From Aquaspirillum sp. LM1 (lineage in GTDB: Bacteria; Pseudomonadota; Gammaproteobacteria; Burkholderiales; Aquaspirillaceae), in assembly GCF_002002905.1 (NCBI RefSeq), contig NZ_CP019509.1:1-64000 (forward strand): a stretch of DNA of 64,000 nt. Reading direction: 5' to 3'. Below the pieces are notes generated by a model that did not search any database, was not told the DNA's origin, and was given only the letters and a program-made list of their open reading frames with translations. Position 1 is the first letter of the stretch, and every line of letters starts with the position of its first letter. Positions 55,803 to 64,000 of this stretch are shown piece after piece. A program made the translations under genes and the position numbers.

Positions 55803-58469
55803 ATGGTAAACCCAACATTGCCGAACGACATTGACCCGCTGGAAACCAAAGAATGGGTCGATGCGCTGGAATCCGTCCTGGCCGCCGATGGCCCGGAACG
55901 CGCGCACTATCTGCTGGAAAAAATGATCGACAAGGCCCGCCGTCGCGGGGCCTACCTGCCGTTTACCGCCACCACCGCCTACCTGAACACCATCCCGGTG
56001 GGCAAGGAACAGCGCTCGCACGGCAACCATGAACTCGAACACCGCATCCGCTCGATCATCCGCTGGAACGCCGCCGCCCTGGTGCTGCGCGCCGGCAAGA
56101 AAAACCTGGAACTGGGCGGCCACATTGCCAGCTTCCAGTCTGCTGCCACCCTGTACGACGTCGGTTTCAACCACTTCTGGCGCGCGCCCAATGACGAACA
56201 GGAAGGAGACCTGATCTACATTCAGGGCCACTCGGCACCGGGCATGTATGCCCGCGCCTTTCTGGAAGGCCGCCTCAGCGAAGAAGACCTGGACAGTTTC
56301 CGTCAGGAAGTGGACGGCAAGGGCCTGTCCTCCTACCCGCACCCGTGGCTGATGCCAGACTTCTGGCAGTTCCCCACCGTGTCGATGGGCCTGGGCCCGC
56401 TGATGGCGATTTATCAAGCCCGCTTCCTGAAATATCTGGAAAGCCGTGGTCTGGCGCGCACCCCGGGCCGCAAGGTGTGGGTGTTCTGCGGCGACGGCGA
56501 AATGGACGAGCCGGAATCGCTGGGCGCCATCGGCATGGCCGCCCGTGAAGGGCTGGACAACCTGATTTTTGTGGTCAACTGCAACCTGCAACGCCTGGAT
56601 GGCCCGGTGCGCGGCAATGGCAAGATCATCCAGGAGCTGGAAGGCGAATTCCGTGGCTCGGGCTGGAATGTGCTGAAAGTCATCTGGGGTGGCCGCTGGG
56701 ACCCGCTGCTGGCCATGGACACCCACGGCCTGCTCAAGCAGCGCATGGAAGAATGCGTGGACGGCGACTACCAGACCATCAAGTCCAAGGATGGCGCTTA
56801 CGTGCGCGAGCATTTCTTTGGCAAGTACCCCGAGCTGCGCGAGATGGTAGCCAATATGTCCGACGACGACGTCTGGGCGCTCAACCGGGGTGGCCACGAC
56901 CCGCACAAGGTATATGCGGCTTACCATGAAGCCACCCACAACGCCAATGGCCGTCCGACGGTGATTCTGGCCAAGACCATCAAGGGCTACGGCATGGGCC
57001 GCGCTGGCGAGGCGATGAATATTGCCCACCAGGCGAAAAAGATGGATCTCGAGTCGATCCGCCTGTTCCGCGACCGCTTTGGCATCCCGATTCCGGACGA
57101 CCAGCTGGAAAGCGTGCCTTACTACAAGCCGGCAGATGACAGCCCGGAAATGCAGTACATGCACGCCCGCCGCGCCGCGCTGGGCGGCTACCTGCCGGCG
57201 CGCAAGCCGGTGAAGGCACCGATGACCGTGCCGGGTCTGCATGCGTTTGACGCCATGCTCAAGGACAGCGAAGGGCGCGAATTCTCCACCACCATGGCCT
57301 TTGTGCGCATGCTGGGCACCCTGCTGAAAGACAAGAATATCAGCCGCCAGATTGTGCCGATTGTGCCGGATGAATCGCGCACCTTTGGGATGGAAGGCAT
57401 GTTCCGCCAGTACGGCATCTGGTCTACCCAAGGCCAGAACTACGTGCCGCAGGACGCCGACCAGTTGATGTTCTACAAGGAATCCAAAGACGGCCAGATG
57501 CTGCAGGAAGGCATCAACGAGCCGGGCGCGATGTCGAGCTGGATTGCTGCCGCCACCAGCTACGCCAACCACGGCATCCCGATGATTCCGTTCTACATCT
57601 ACTACTCGATGTTCGGCTTCCAGCGCATTGGCGACCTGGCCTGGGCAGCGGGCGACCTGCGCGCACGCGGCTTCCTGCTGGGCGGCACCGCTGGCCGCAC
57701 CACGCTGAACGGCGAGGGCCTGCAGCACGAAGACGGCCACAGCCATATCCAGGCCGGCCTGATCCCCAACTGCATCAGCTACGACCCGACCTACGCCCAC
57801 GAACTGGCGGTGATCCTGCAGGACGGCATGCGCCGCATGTATGTGGAACAGGAAGACGTGTTCTACTACATCACCCTGATGAACGAAAACTACCCGCACC
57901 CGGCGCTGCCGGCGGGCAGCGAGGAAGGCATCCTCAAGGGCATTTACCTGCTCAAGGATGGCGGCGAGGCCGAAGTGAAGGTGCAACTGATGGGCTCGGG
58001 CACCATCCTGCGCGAAGTGGAAGCCGCTGCCGACCTGCTGCGCAACGACTTTGGCATTGCCTCCGATGTCTGGAGCGTGACCAGCTTCAACCTGCTCAAC
58101 CGCGATGGCCGCGAAACCGAGCGCTGGAACCTGCTGCACCCGACCGAAACTGCCCGTCAGTCGTTCCTGACTGCCAGCCTGAGCGGTCGCAACGGCCCGT
58201 TTGTGGCCGCCACCGACTACATCCGCGCCTACGCCGACCAGGTGCGCGAATTTGTGCCGGGCCGCTACACCGTGCTGGGCACCGATGGCTTTGGCCGTTC
58301 CGACAGCCGGCAGAACCTGCGCAAGTTCTTTGAAGTGGACCGCTACTACGTGGCCGTGGCGGCGCTCAAGGCGCTGGCCGATGAAGGTAAACTGCCGGCC
58401 TCGCGCGTGGCCGAAGCGATTGCCCGCTATGGCATCGACGCCGACAAACCGGCCTCCTGGCTGGTGTAA
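55803..58469 (+). CDS. aceE: Pyruvate dehydrogenase E1 component (homodimeric type)
   Basis: Thiamine-diphosphate-dependent E1 that decarboxylates pyruvate and acetylates the lipoyl groups of AceF. The 888-residue product starts MVNPTLPNDIDPLETKEWVD; ATG 55803 follows GGTGGAG. It has the homodimeric E1 features: LGGHIASFQSAATLYDVGFN, the TPP motif CGDGEMDEPESLGAIGMAAR (near residue 228) ending in VVNCNLQRLDGPVRGNGK, MSSWIAAATSYANHGIPMIP, and EDGHSHIQAGLIPNC. Length matches E. coli AceE (887). Frames upstream in the same phase have no start site of note. aceF follows after 30 bp. Confidence 0.97.
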   Translation: MVNPTLPNDIDPLETKEWVDALESVLAADGPERAHYLLEKMIDKARRRGAYLPFTATTAYLNTIPVGKEQRSHGNHELEHRIRSIIRWNAAALVLRAGKKNLELGGHIASFQSAATLYDVGFNHFWRAPNDEQEGDLIYIQGHSAPGMYARAFLEGRLSEEDLDSFRQEVDGKGLSSYPHPWLMPDFWQFPTVSMGLGPLMAIYQARFLKYLESRGLARTPGRKVWVFCGDGEMDEPESLGAIGMAAREGLDNLIFVVNCNLQRLDGPVRGNGKIIQELEGEFRGSGWNVLKVIWGGRWDPLLAMDTHGLLKQRMEECVDGDYQTIKSKDGAYVREHFFGKYPELREMVANMSDDDVWALNRGGHDPHKVYAAYHEATHNANGRPTVILAKTIKGYGMGRAGEAMNIAHQAKKMDLESIRLFRDRFGIPIPDDQLESVPYYKPADDSPEMQYMHARRAALGGYLPARKPVKAPMTVPGLHAFDAMLKDSEGREFSTTMAFVRMLGTLLKDKNISRQIVPIVPDESRTFGMEGMFRQYGIWSTQGQNYVPQDADQLMFYKESKDGQMLQEGINEPGAMSSWIAAATSYANHGIPMIPFYIYYSMFGFQRIGDLAWAAGDLRARGFLLGGTAGRTTLNGEGLQHEDGHSHIQAGLIPNCISYDPTYAHELAVILQDGMRRMYVEQEDVFYYITLMNENYPHPALPAGSEEGILKGIYLLKDGGEAEVKVQLMGSGTILREVEAAADLLRNDFGIASDVWSVTSFNLLNRDGRETERWNLLHPTETARQSFLTASLSGRNGPFVAATDYIRAYADQVREFVPGRYTVLGTDGFGRSDSRQNLRKFFEVDRYYVAVAALKALADEGKLPASRVAEAIARYGIDADKPASWLV

Positions 58470-58499
58470 CCCCGGACGACGTGCGACAAGGACAAGAAC

Positions 58500-60131
58500 A
58501 TGAGCAATCTGATTGAAGTCAAAATCCCCGACATCGGCGGCCACAGCGGCGTGGATGTCATCGAAGTATTCGTCAAGCCGGGCGACAGCATCAAGGTGGA
58601 CGACGCCCTGGTGACACTGGAAACCGACAAGGCCACCATGGACGTGCCGTCCACCGTGGCCGGGGTGGTCAAGGAAGTGAAGATTGGCGTGGGCAGCAAG
58701 GTCAGCGAAGGCGATGTGGTGGTGCTGGTGGAAGCCGGCGCAGTGGCTGCTGCTGCTGCGCCAGTGGCCGCTGCGCCAGCTGCCGTTGCCGCGCCAGCGG
58801 CAGCGGTGACCCCAGCCCCGGCAGCCAGCGCCAGCGTGACTATCGTGGTGCCGGACATCGGCGGCCACAGCAATGTGGATGTGATCGACGTGGCCGTGAA
58901 AGTGGGCGACGAGATCAAGCTGGATGACACGCTGATTACCCTGGAAACCGACAAGGCCACCATGGACGTGCCAGCCACTGCGGCGGGCACCATCACCGCC
59001 GTGGCAGTCAAGGTGGGTGACAAGGTCAGCGAAGGCGCGCTGATTGTCACCGTGGCCAGCCGCGAGGCGGCTCCGGCAGCGGCCCCGGCGGCGACTCCCG
59101 TGGCTGCGCCCGCCGCTGCCGCATCTGCGCCTGCTACGCCGGTCGCCGCTGCTCCGGCGGCGGTGGCACCCGCTGCCGTGGCCAGCACAGTCAACGAAGC
59201 CGGCTTTGCCAAAGCCCACGCCGGTCCATCCGTGCGCCGTCTGGCCCGCGAGCTGGGCGTAGATCTGGGCCGGGTCAGCGGCTCTGGCCGCAAGGGCCGG
59301 ATTACCGATGAAGACGTGAAAACCTTCGTCAAGGGCGTGATGGCCGGCTCGCTGACTGCCGCTGCCGCCCCGGCGGCCCCGGCTGGCTCGGGCGTGGGTC
59401 TGGACCTGCTGCCGTGGCCGAAGGTGGACTTCGCCAAGTTTGGCCCGATTGAAACCAAGCCGCTCTCCCGCATCCAGAAAATCTCCGGGGCCAACCTGGC
59501 GCGCAACTGGGTGATGATTCCGCACGTCACCTTCAATGACGAGTACGACATCACCGAGCTGGAAGACTTCCGCAAGAGCATCGGCAAGGAATGGGAAAAG
59601 TCCGGTCTGAAGATCAGCCCGCTGGCCTTCATCATCAAGGCGGCCGCCGAAGCACTGAAAGCCTTCCCCACCTTTAACAGCTCGCTGGACGGCGACAACC
59701 TGGTGCTCAAGCAGTACTACCATATCGGCTTTGCCGCCGATACGCCCAATGGGCTGGTGGTGCCGGTGATCAAGGACGCCGACAAGAAGGGCCTCAAGCA
59801 AATCGCCAAGGAACTGACCGACCTGTCGGCGCTGGCCCGTGACGGCAAGCTCAAGCCCACCGACATGCAGGGAGCCACCTTCACCATCTCGTCGCTGGGC
59901 GGCATTGGCGGCACCGGCTTCACCCCGATTGTGAATGCGCCGGAAGTGGCCATCCTGGGCGTGTGCAAGAGCCAGATCAAGCCGGTGTGGAACGGCAAGG
60001 AATTTGCCCCGCGCCTGATGTGCCCGCTGTCGCTGTCGTTTGACCACCGGGTGATCGACGGTGCCGCTGCGGCACGCTTTACCGTGTATCTGGGCAAGCT
60101 GTTGTCGGATGTCCGCCGGCTGATTCTGTAA
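58500..60131 (+). CDS. aceF: Dihydrolipoamide acetyltransferase (PDH E2)
   Basis: Core of the pyruvate dehydrogenase complex; transfers acetyl from lipoyl to CoA. The 543-residue product has two lipoyl domains (about 3-75 and 115-187), each with the modified Lys in ETDKATMDVP, joined by Ala/Pro-rich mobile linkers. An E3-binding domain (HAGPSVRRLARELGVDLGRV, near 240) and the catalytic domain with PHVTFNDEYDITELE and SFDHRVIDGAAAARF (catalytic His near 515) follow. E. coli has three lipoyl domains; two here plus the one on LpdA total three per E2-E3 pair. Confidence 0.97.
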   Translation: MSNLIEVKIPDIGGHSGVDVIEVFVKPGDSIKVDDALVTLETDKATMDVPSTVAGVVKEVKIGVGSKVSEGDVVVLVEAGAVAAAAAPVAAAPAAVAAPAAAVTPAPAASASVTIVVPDIGGHSNVDVIDVAVKVGDEIKLDDTLITLETDKATMDVPATAAGTITAVAVKVGDKVSEGALIVTVASREAAPAAAPAATPVAAPAAAASAPATPVAAAPAAVAPAAVASTVNEAGFAKAHAGPSVRRLARELGVDLGRVSGSGRKGRITDEDVKTFVKGVMAGSLTAAAAPAAPAGSGVGLDLLPWPKVDFAKFGPIETKPLSRIQKISGANLARNWVMIPHVTFNDEYDITELEDFRKSIGKEWEKSGLKISPLAFIIKAAAEALKAFPTFNSSLDGDNLVLKQYYHIGFAADTPNGLVVPVIKDADKKGLKQIAKELTDLSALARDGKLKPTDMQGATFTISSLGGIGGTGFTPIVNAPEVAILGVCKSQIKPVWNGKEFAPRLMCPLSLSFDHRVIDGAAAARFTVYLGKLLSDVRRLIL

Positions 60132-60251
60132 GAAGCGCGTCTCCCGCCTCTTTGCACAGGGCTGCCGGCCACCGCCAGGCAGCCCGACAGCGGCCATCCG
60201 CCTTCGCGGGGCCGGCCAGCGGCCCGCCCCGCCCTACAGATTGGGAACACC

Positions 60252-62033
60252 ATGAGCACTCTGATTGAACTGAAAGTCCCCGACATTGGCGGCCACAACA
60301 ATGTGGACGTGATCGAGGTATTTATTAAAGTGGGCGACAGCGTGGGCAAAGACGACTCGCTGATTACCCTGGAAACCGACAAGGCCACCATGGACGTGCC
60401 GGCAGAAGCCGCCGGCGTGGTCAAGGAGTTGAAACTGGCCGTGGGCAGCAAGGTCAGCGAAGGCGATGTCATCGCCCTGATCGAAGCCGGTGCCAGCGCC
60501 GCTGCTGCACCGGCTGCCGCTGCTGCCGCCAGCGCCGAAGCCAAAGCCGCCCCTGCCCCGGCTGCCGCGCCAGTGGCCGCCAGCCACAGTGGCACCGCCG
60601 ACGTGGAATGCGATGTGCTGGTGCTCGGTGCTGGCCCTGGCGGCTATTCCGCCGCCTTCCGCGCCGCCGACCTGGGCCTGAAAGTGGTGCTGGTCGAGCG
60701 TTACAGCACGCTGGGTGGCGTGTGCCTGAACGTGGGCTGCATCCCGTCCAAGGCGCTGCTGCACAACGCCGCCGTGATCGACGAAGTCAAGCATCTGGCC
60801 GCCAATGGCATCAAGTTTGCCGAGCCGGAAATCGACATCGACATGCTGCGCGGCTACAAAGAAAAAGTCATCGGCAAGCTTACCGGCGGTCTGGCCGGCA
60901 TGGCCAAGGCGCGCAAGGTGCAGATCGTGCGCGGCGTGGGCAGCTTCCTCGACCCGCATCACCTGCAAGTGGAAACCACCGACGGCCAAGGCCAGGACAA
61001 GACCGGTGCCAGGCAGGTGATCAAGTTCAACAACGCCATCATCGCCGCCGGCAGCCGCGTGGTAAACCTGCCGTTTATCCCGCAAGATCCGCGCATTGTC
61101 GATTCCACCGGCGCACTGGAATTGAAGTCCGTGCCGAAGAAAATGCTGATCATCGGCGGCGGTATCATCGGCCTGGAAATGGGCACGGTGTACTCCACCC
61201 TGGGCGCACGCCTGGACGTGGTGGAAATGCTGGATGGCCTGATGCAGGGCGCGGATCGCGACCTGGTGAAGGTGTGGCAGAAGATGAACGAACACCGCTT
61301 CGACCACATCATGACCAGCACCAAGACCGTGGCGGTTGAAGCGAAGGAAGACGGCATCTACGTGACGTTTGAAGGTGCCAAGGCCCCGGCTGAGCCACAG
61401 CGCTACGACCTGGTGCTGGTGGCCGCTGGCCGCGCACCCAACGGCAAGCTGATCGGCGCGGAAAACGCTGGCGTGGCGGTCACCGACCGTGGCTTTATCG
61501 AAGTGGACAAACAGCAACGCACCAACGTAGCGCATATCTACGCCATCGGCGACGTGGTTGGCCAACCGATGCTGGCGCACAAGGCGGTGCACGAGGCGCA
61601 TGTGGCGGCAGAAAACTGCGCCGGCCAGAAGTCTTACTTCGACGCACGGGTGATTCCGGGCGTGGCCTACACCGACCCGGAAGTGGCCTGGGTGGGTGTC
61701 ACCGAAGAAATTGCCAAGCGCGACGGCATCAAGATCGAAAAAGCCGTGTTCCCGTGGGCAGCGTCTGGCCGGGCGATTGCCAATGGCCGCGACGAAGGCT
61801 TTACCAAGCTGATCTTTAACGCCGACACCCATCAGGTGATTGGCGGGGCCATCGTCGGCACCCACGCCGGCGACATGCTGGGCGAAATTTGCCTGGCCAT
61901 CGAAATGGGCTGCGACGCCACCGACATTGGCAAAACCATCCACGCTCACCCGACCCTGGGCGAGAGCATCGGCATGGCCGCCGAAGTGGCGCACGGCAGT
62001 TGCACCGACTTGCCGCCGCAACGCAAGAAGTAA
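60252..62033 (+). CDS. lpdA: Dihydrolipoamide dehydrogenase (PDH E3) with N-terminal lipoyl domain
   Basis: A flavoprotein that reoxidises lipoyl groups with NAD. The 593-residue product is about 120 residues longer than a plain E3 because it begins with a lipoyl domain (MSTLIELKVPDIGGHNNVDV, ETDKATMDVP at about 40-49) and an Ala/Pro linker. The E3 part has the FAD motif VLGAGPGGYSAAFRAADLG, redox disulfide GGVCLNVGCIPSKALLHN (near 155), NAD motif IIGGGIIGLEMGTV and the C-terminal catalytic IHAHPTLGESIGMAAEVAHG. The domain order matches Neisseria P64k. It follows aceF after 120 bp. Confidence 0.97.
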   Translation: MSTLIELKVPDIGGHNNVDVIEVFIKVGDSVGKDDSLITLETDKATMDVPAEAAGVVKELKLAVGSKVSEGDVIALIEAGASAAAAPAAAAAASAEAKAAPAPAAAPVAASHSGTADVECDVLVLGAGPGGYSAAFRAADLGLKVVLVERYSTLGGVCLNVGCIPSKALLHNAAVIDEVKHLAANGIKFAEPEIDIDMLRGYKEKVIGKLTGGLAGMAKARKVQIVRGVGSFLDPHHLQVETTDGQGQDKTGARQVIKFNNAIIAAGSRVVNLPFIPQDPRIVDSTGALELKSVPKKMLIIGGGIIGLEMGTVYSTLGARLDVVEMLDGLMQGADRDLVKVWQKMNEHRFDHIMTSTKTVAVEAKEDGIYVTFEGAKAPAEPQRYDLVLVAAGRAPNGKLIGAENAGVAVTDRGFIEVDKQQRTNVAHIYAIGDVVGQPMLAHKAVHEAHVAAENCAGQKSYFDARVIPGVAYTDPEVAWVGVTEEIAKRDGIKIEKAVFPWAASGRAIANGRDEGFTKLIFNADTHQVIGGAIVGTHAGDMLGEICLAIEMGCDATDIGKTIHAHPTLGESIGMAAEVAHGSCTDLPPQRKK

Positions 62034-62049
62034 GCGCAAGACACGACGC

Positions 62050-62106
62050 ACTACCCATCACAAAAGGGCAAGCCTGAGCAGGGCTTGCCCTTTTGTGATG
62101 GGTAGT
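62050..62106. terminator. 25-bp perfect hairpin after lpdA
   Basis: Arms 62050-62074 and 62082-62106 are perfect reverse complements over 25 bp, 7-nt loop. The inner part, AAAAGGGCAAGCC / GGCTTGCCCTTTT, has the A-run/T-run structure of a bidirectional intrinsic terminator; the outer 12 bp extend it unusually far. Confidence 0.75.
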
Positions 62107-62172
62107 GCAGGGAATCGGCGGCAAAAATCGTCTGACAACACGATTTTTCTGAATCAATCAGCGCGTCCCTAG
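62107..62172. mobile_element. Internally deleted MITE, copy D
   Basis: The right end, CGATTTTTCTGAATCAATCA followed by GCGCGTCC (62141-62168), matches the right end of copy A and is followed by CTAG. The left part, GGGAATCGGCGGCAAAAATCGTC from 62109, loosely resembles the left end. The palindrome-containing middle is missing. The left flank reads GCAG, so the target duplication has decayed or the left end is not original. Confidence 0.55.
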
Positions 62173-62181
62173 CGGTCCTGT

Positions 62182-62207
62182 GCGGCGGCACCTGGCCGCG
62201 CTTTTTT
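62182..62207 (+). terminator. Second terminator-like hairpin downstream of lpdA
   Basis: GCGGC-N8-GCCGC followed by GCTTTTTT. It may be the original terminator of the aceEF-lpdA operon, now separated from it by the 25-bp hairpin and MITE copy D. Confidence 0.55.
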
Positions 62208-62338
62208 CCCGCCGCTGTCATCAATCCGACATCCTCTGTTCGCCTGGTTTTGGCCAAGCGACTGTTTCAACGGGATAATTCTTCTGGCACAAAACTCGCT
62301 GCACCCGGTGTTTCTGGTATCCAACCCTGAGGCACCCC

Positions 62339-64000
62339 ATGAAGCTACATATCGAACGCGCGCATATTGAAGCCTTGATCGGGCAGTTTCCGCGTCTGGC
62401 GGATTTGCGCGAGCAGCTGCGCTTTGGCAACCGGGTGGAGGTGGCGTTCAACCAGTTGCAGCCTGACGAGCTGGAGGCGCTGATTGCGCGTTATCGGCAG
62501 GGTGGGGTGTTCCTGCGCGCGCAGGCGGCGCAGCTGCATACCTTGCGCCAGGCGCTGGCCAGCGGCGGGCCAATATTTGACCCGGACAATCTGGAACTGC
62601 TGGTGCCGGCGCTGGCGCGTTACCTGATGACCGACGCCAGCCGTGGCTGGCTGTTTTCGGCACAGGTGACGGGCAAGCCGCTGGCGTATGTGGTCACCCG
62701 GCTGGACTTTACCCCGCCATCGGACGAGGAAACCGGCAAGGTGTTCATTGAGCTGAAAGCCAATGCCAAGGCACGGCTGGCCACCGCCACGGTGCGAATC
62801 AGCGCCCCTGACATTGCCAACCGCACCATTGCCGAAATTCTGGCCGCCAAGGGCTTTGTCAAGGAAACCCCGGACCTGCTCAGCAGCTACGACGAATGCG
62901 CCGCACGTTATTTTGACTGGCGCGCGCGCTATGGCCAGCAGTTTTCCGGACGCGGCGTGGGCTACTTTGCCGATAACCCCACCGCCACCCACCGGGATAC
63001 CGATTATGCGCGCAAGGATGTAATCATCCTGTCGTCCACCGGCAGCCCGGCGCGGCTGGTCAACGACGAGGGAATTCTGAACGAGCGTCCGCTGGCGCTG
63101 GACGCCACCGGGGATATTCTCAGCAAGTTTGTCCGCCGGGTGGCGCGCAATTCACGGCTGAGCGGCAAGGAAGAAGCCGAGGTGGAAGACGCACAAACGG
63201 CGATTCCCAAGGGCATGTTCACCGAACTGCCGGTGCATTTTTATATTTTAATGTTCCACCTCGACCTGCACCATTATGTGTGGGTGCATGTGGACGATAT
63301 GCAGCCCTACGCCTACCAGCCGGAGCTGAAAACCAAGCTGGTGCTGCCGCCGGAGCAAACCGACCTGATCGACATTCTGACTGCCGAGATGGACGTGCTG
63401 ATGGATGATATTGTCGCCGGCAAGTCGGGGGGCACCACGGTGCTGTGCGCCGGGCCAGCCGGGGTGGGTAAAACGCTGACGGCAGAGGTGTATTCGGAGA
63501 TCATCCAGCGCCCGCTGTACCGGGTGCATTCCGGCCAGCTGGGGCTGAATGTGGCAGCGATGGAAACTGCGCTGAAAGACGTGCTGACCCGCGCCCAGCG
63601 CTGGGGCGCGGTGATGCTGATCGACGAAGCTGATGTGTACATCAAGCGCCGCGATGACAATATCACCATGAACGCCGTGGTCGGGGTGTTCCTGCGGGTG
63701 CTGGAATATTTTAACGGCCTGCTGTTCCTGACCACCAACCGGGTGGACGACATCGACGAAGCCATCGTGTCGCGCTGCATTGCCATGATCAAGTTTCATC
63801 CGCCCAAACACGAAGACCGCTGCCGGATCTGGGCGGTGATGAGCGAACAGTTTGGCCTGAACCTGCCCGCCGCCCAGATTGAACAGCTGGCCAAACGGTT
63901 TCCGGCGGCCACCGGGCGCGATATCAAGGGCCTGGCCAAGCTGGTGGCCAAATACTGCAACCAGAAGCAACTGGCCCCGGATAACGCGGTGTTTGTGCGC
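62339..64000 (+). CDS. AAA+ ATPase with long N-terminal region (partial, runs off the window)
   Basis: The frame is open from ATG 62339 to the window end (554 codons visible, C-terminus missing). The AAA+ domain has Walker A CAGPAGVGKTLTAEVYSEII (near residue 368), Walker B VMLIDEADVYIKRR (near 425), and a sensor/arginine-finger region LLFLTTNRVDDIDEAIVSRC. This is classical remodelling-ATPase design, as in FtsH or proteasomal ATPases, but without a visible protease domain. The first ~360 residues (MKLHIERAHIEALIGQFPRL and onward) are helical and charged, and I do not recognise them. No partner gene is visible. Confidence 0.85.
   Translation, partial: MKLHIERAHIEALIGQFPRLADLREQLRFGNRVEVAFNQLQPDELEALIARYRQGGVFLRAQAAQLHTLRQALASGGPIFDPDNLELLVPALARYLMTDASRGWLFSAQVTGKPLAYVVTRLDFTPPSDEETGKVFIELKANAKARLATATVRISAPDIANRTIAEILAAKGFVKETPDLLSSYDECAARYFDWRARYGQQFSGRGVGYFADNPTATHRDTDYARKDVIILSSTGSPARLVNDEGILNERPLALDATGDILSKFVRRVARNSRLSGKEEAEVEDAQTAIPKGMFTELPVHFYILMFHLDLHHYVWVHVDDMQPYAYQPELKTKLVLPPEQTDLIDILTAEMDVLMDDIVAGKSGGTTVLCAGPAGVGKTLTAEVYSEIIQRPLYRVHSGQLGLNVAAMETALKDVLTRAQRWGAVMLIDEADVYIKRRDDNITMNAVVGVFLRVLEYFNGLLFLTTNRVDDIDEAIVSRCIAMIKFHPPKHEDRCRIWAVMSEQFGLNLPAAQIEQLAKRFPAATGRDIKGLAKLVAKYCNQKQLAPDNAVFVR

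Noticed and set aside
55788-60197. 1469-residue minus-strand ORF across aceE and aceF
   Set aside because: Fully antisense to two unmistakable genes, low-complexity His/Gln/Gly composition, no domains.

Overview
This is a GC-rich window from a betaproteobacterium, most likely of the order Neisseriales (Chromobacteriaceae or a near relative). It opens almost exactly at dnaA, where replicon sequences are conventionally linearised. Pointers to this lineage are the hemC-hemD-hemX-hemY operon divergent from ppc, the rsmB-DUF4390-ntrY-ntrX block, the ABC-ABC-ibaG-murA block, a dihydrolipoamide dehydrogenase with its own lipoyl domain (as in Neisseria P64k), and many 20-bp ATTCCC-N8-GGGAAT palindromes of the kind called dRS3 in Neisseria. 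This placement is inference; no 16S or tRNA gene is visible.

Layout. 0-5.3 kb: dnaA, dnaN, gyrB. 5.3-7.6 kb: an insertion hot spot with two IS3-family remnants, two short non-autonomous repeat elements and a mazEF-type toxin-antitoxin pair. 7.8-11.4 kb: a small exported protein, a secreted serralysin-like metalloprotease and a GT4 glycosyltransferase. 11.5-15.4 kb (minus): haem/tetrapyrrole operon hemCDXY, divergent from ppc (15.5-18.2 kb). 18.2-20 kb: a MITE, a lipoprotein and a MoeB/ThiF-type adenylyltransferase. 20.1-25.4 kb (minus): rsmB, a DUF4390 protein, ntrY, ntrX. 26-39.1 kb: five methyl-accepting chemotaxis proteins with differing sensor modules, interleaved with a metallo-beta-lactamase-fold hydrolase, a MOSC protein and polyphosphate:AMP phosphotransferase. 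39.1-44.2 kb: a membrane protein, exonuclease III, an ABC-2 exporter, ibaG, murA. 44.3-48 kb: cytochrome b561 with two YceI proteins, a DODA-type dioxygenase and a divergent LysR regulator. 48-49 kb: a three-unit tandem repeat. 49-53.4 kb (minus): GST and a TRAP transporter (dctPQM). 53.5-55.4 kb: a PatB-type C-S lyase and a small exported His-rich protein. 55.8-62 kb: the pyruvate dehydrogenase operon aceE-aceF-lpdA. 62.3 kb to the end: an AAA+ ATPase truncated by the window edge.

Most genes are ordinary chromosomal housekeeping. The least explained material is the repeat landscape. A 109-bp MITE occurs in three full copies, each with its own 4-bp target duplication (TTAG, CTAG, CTTG), plus one deleted copy. 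A second family has two near-identical 275/277-bp copies in inverted orientation about 29 kb apart, and a related 295-bp unit is tandemly triplicated. Both families carry dRS3-like palindromes. Other points of interest are an NtrX whose AAA+ core has lost its Walker A lysine and GAFTGA loop, stacked dyads upstream of aceE, hairpins between dctP and dctQM, and an AAA+ protein with a long unrecognised N-terminal region. I did not find a convincing new multi-gene defence or metabolic system.
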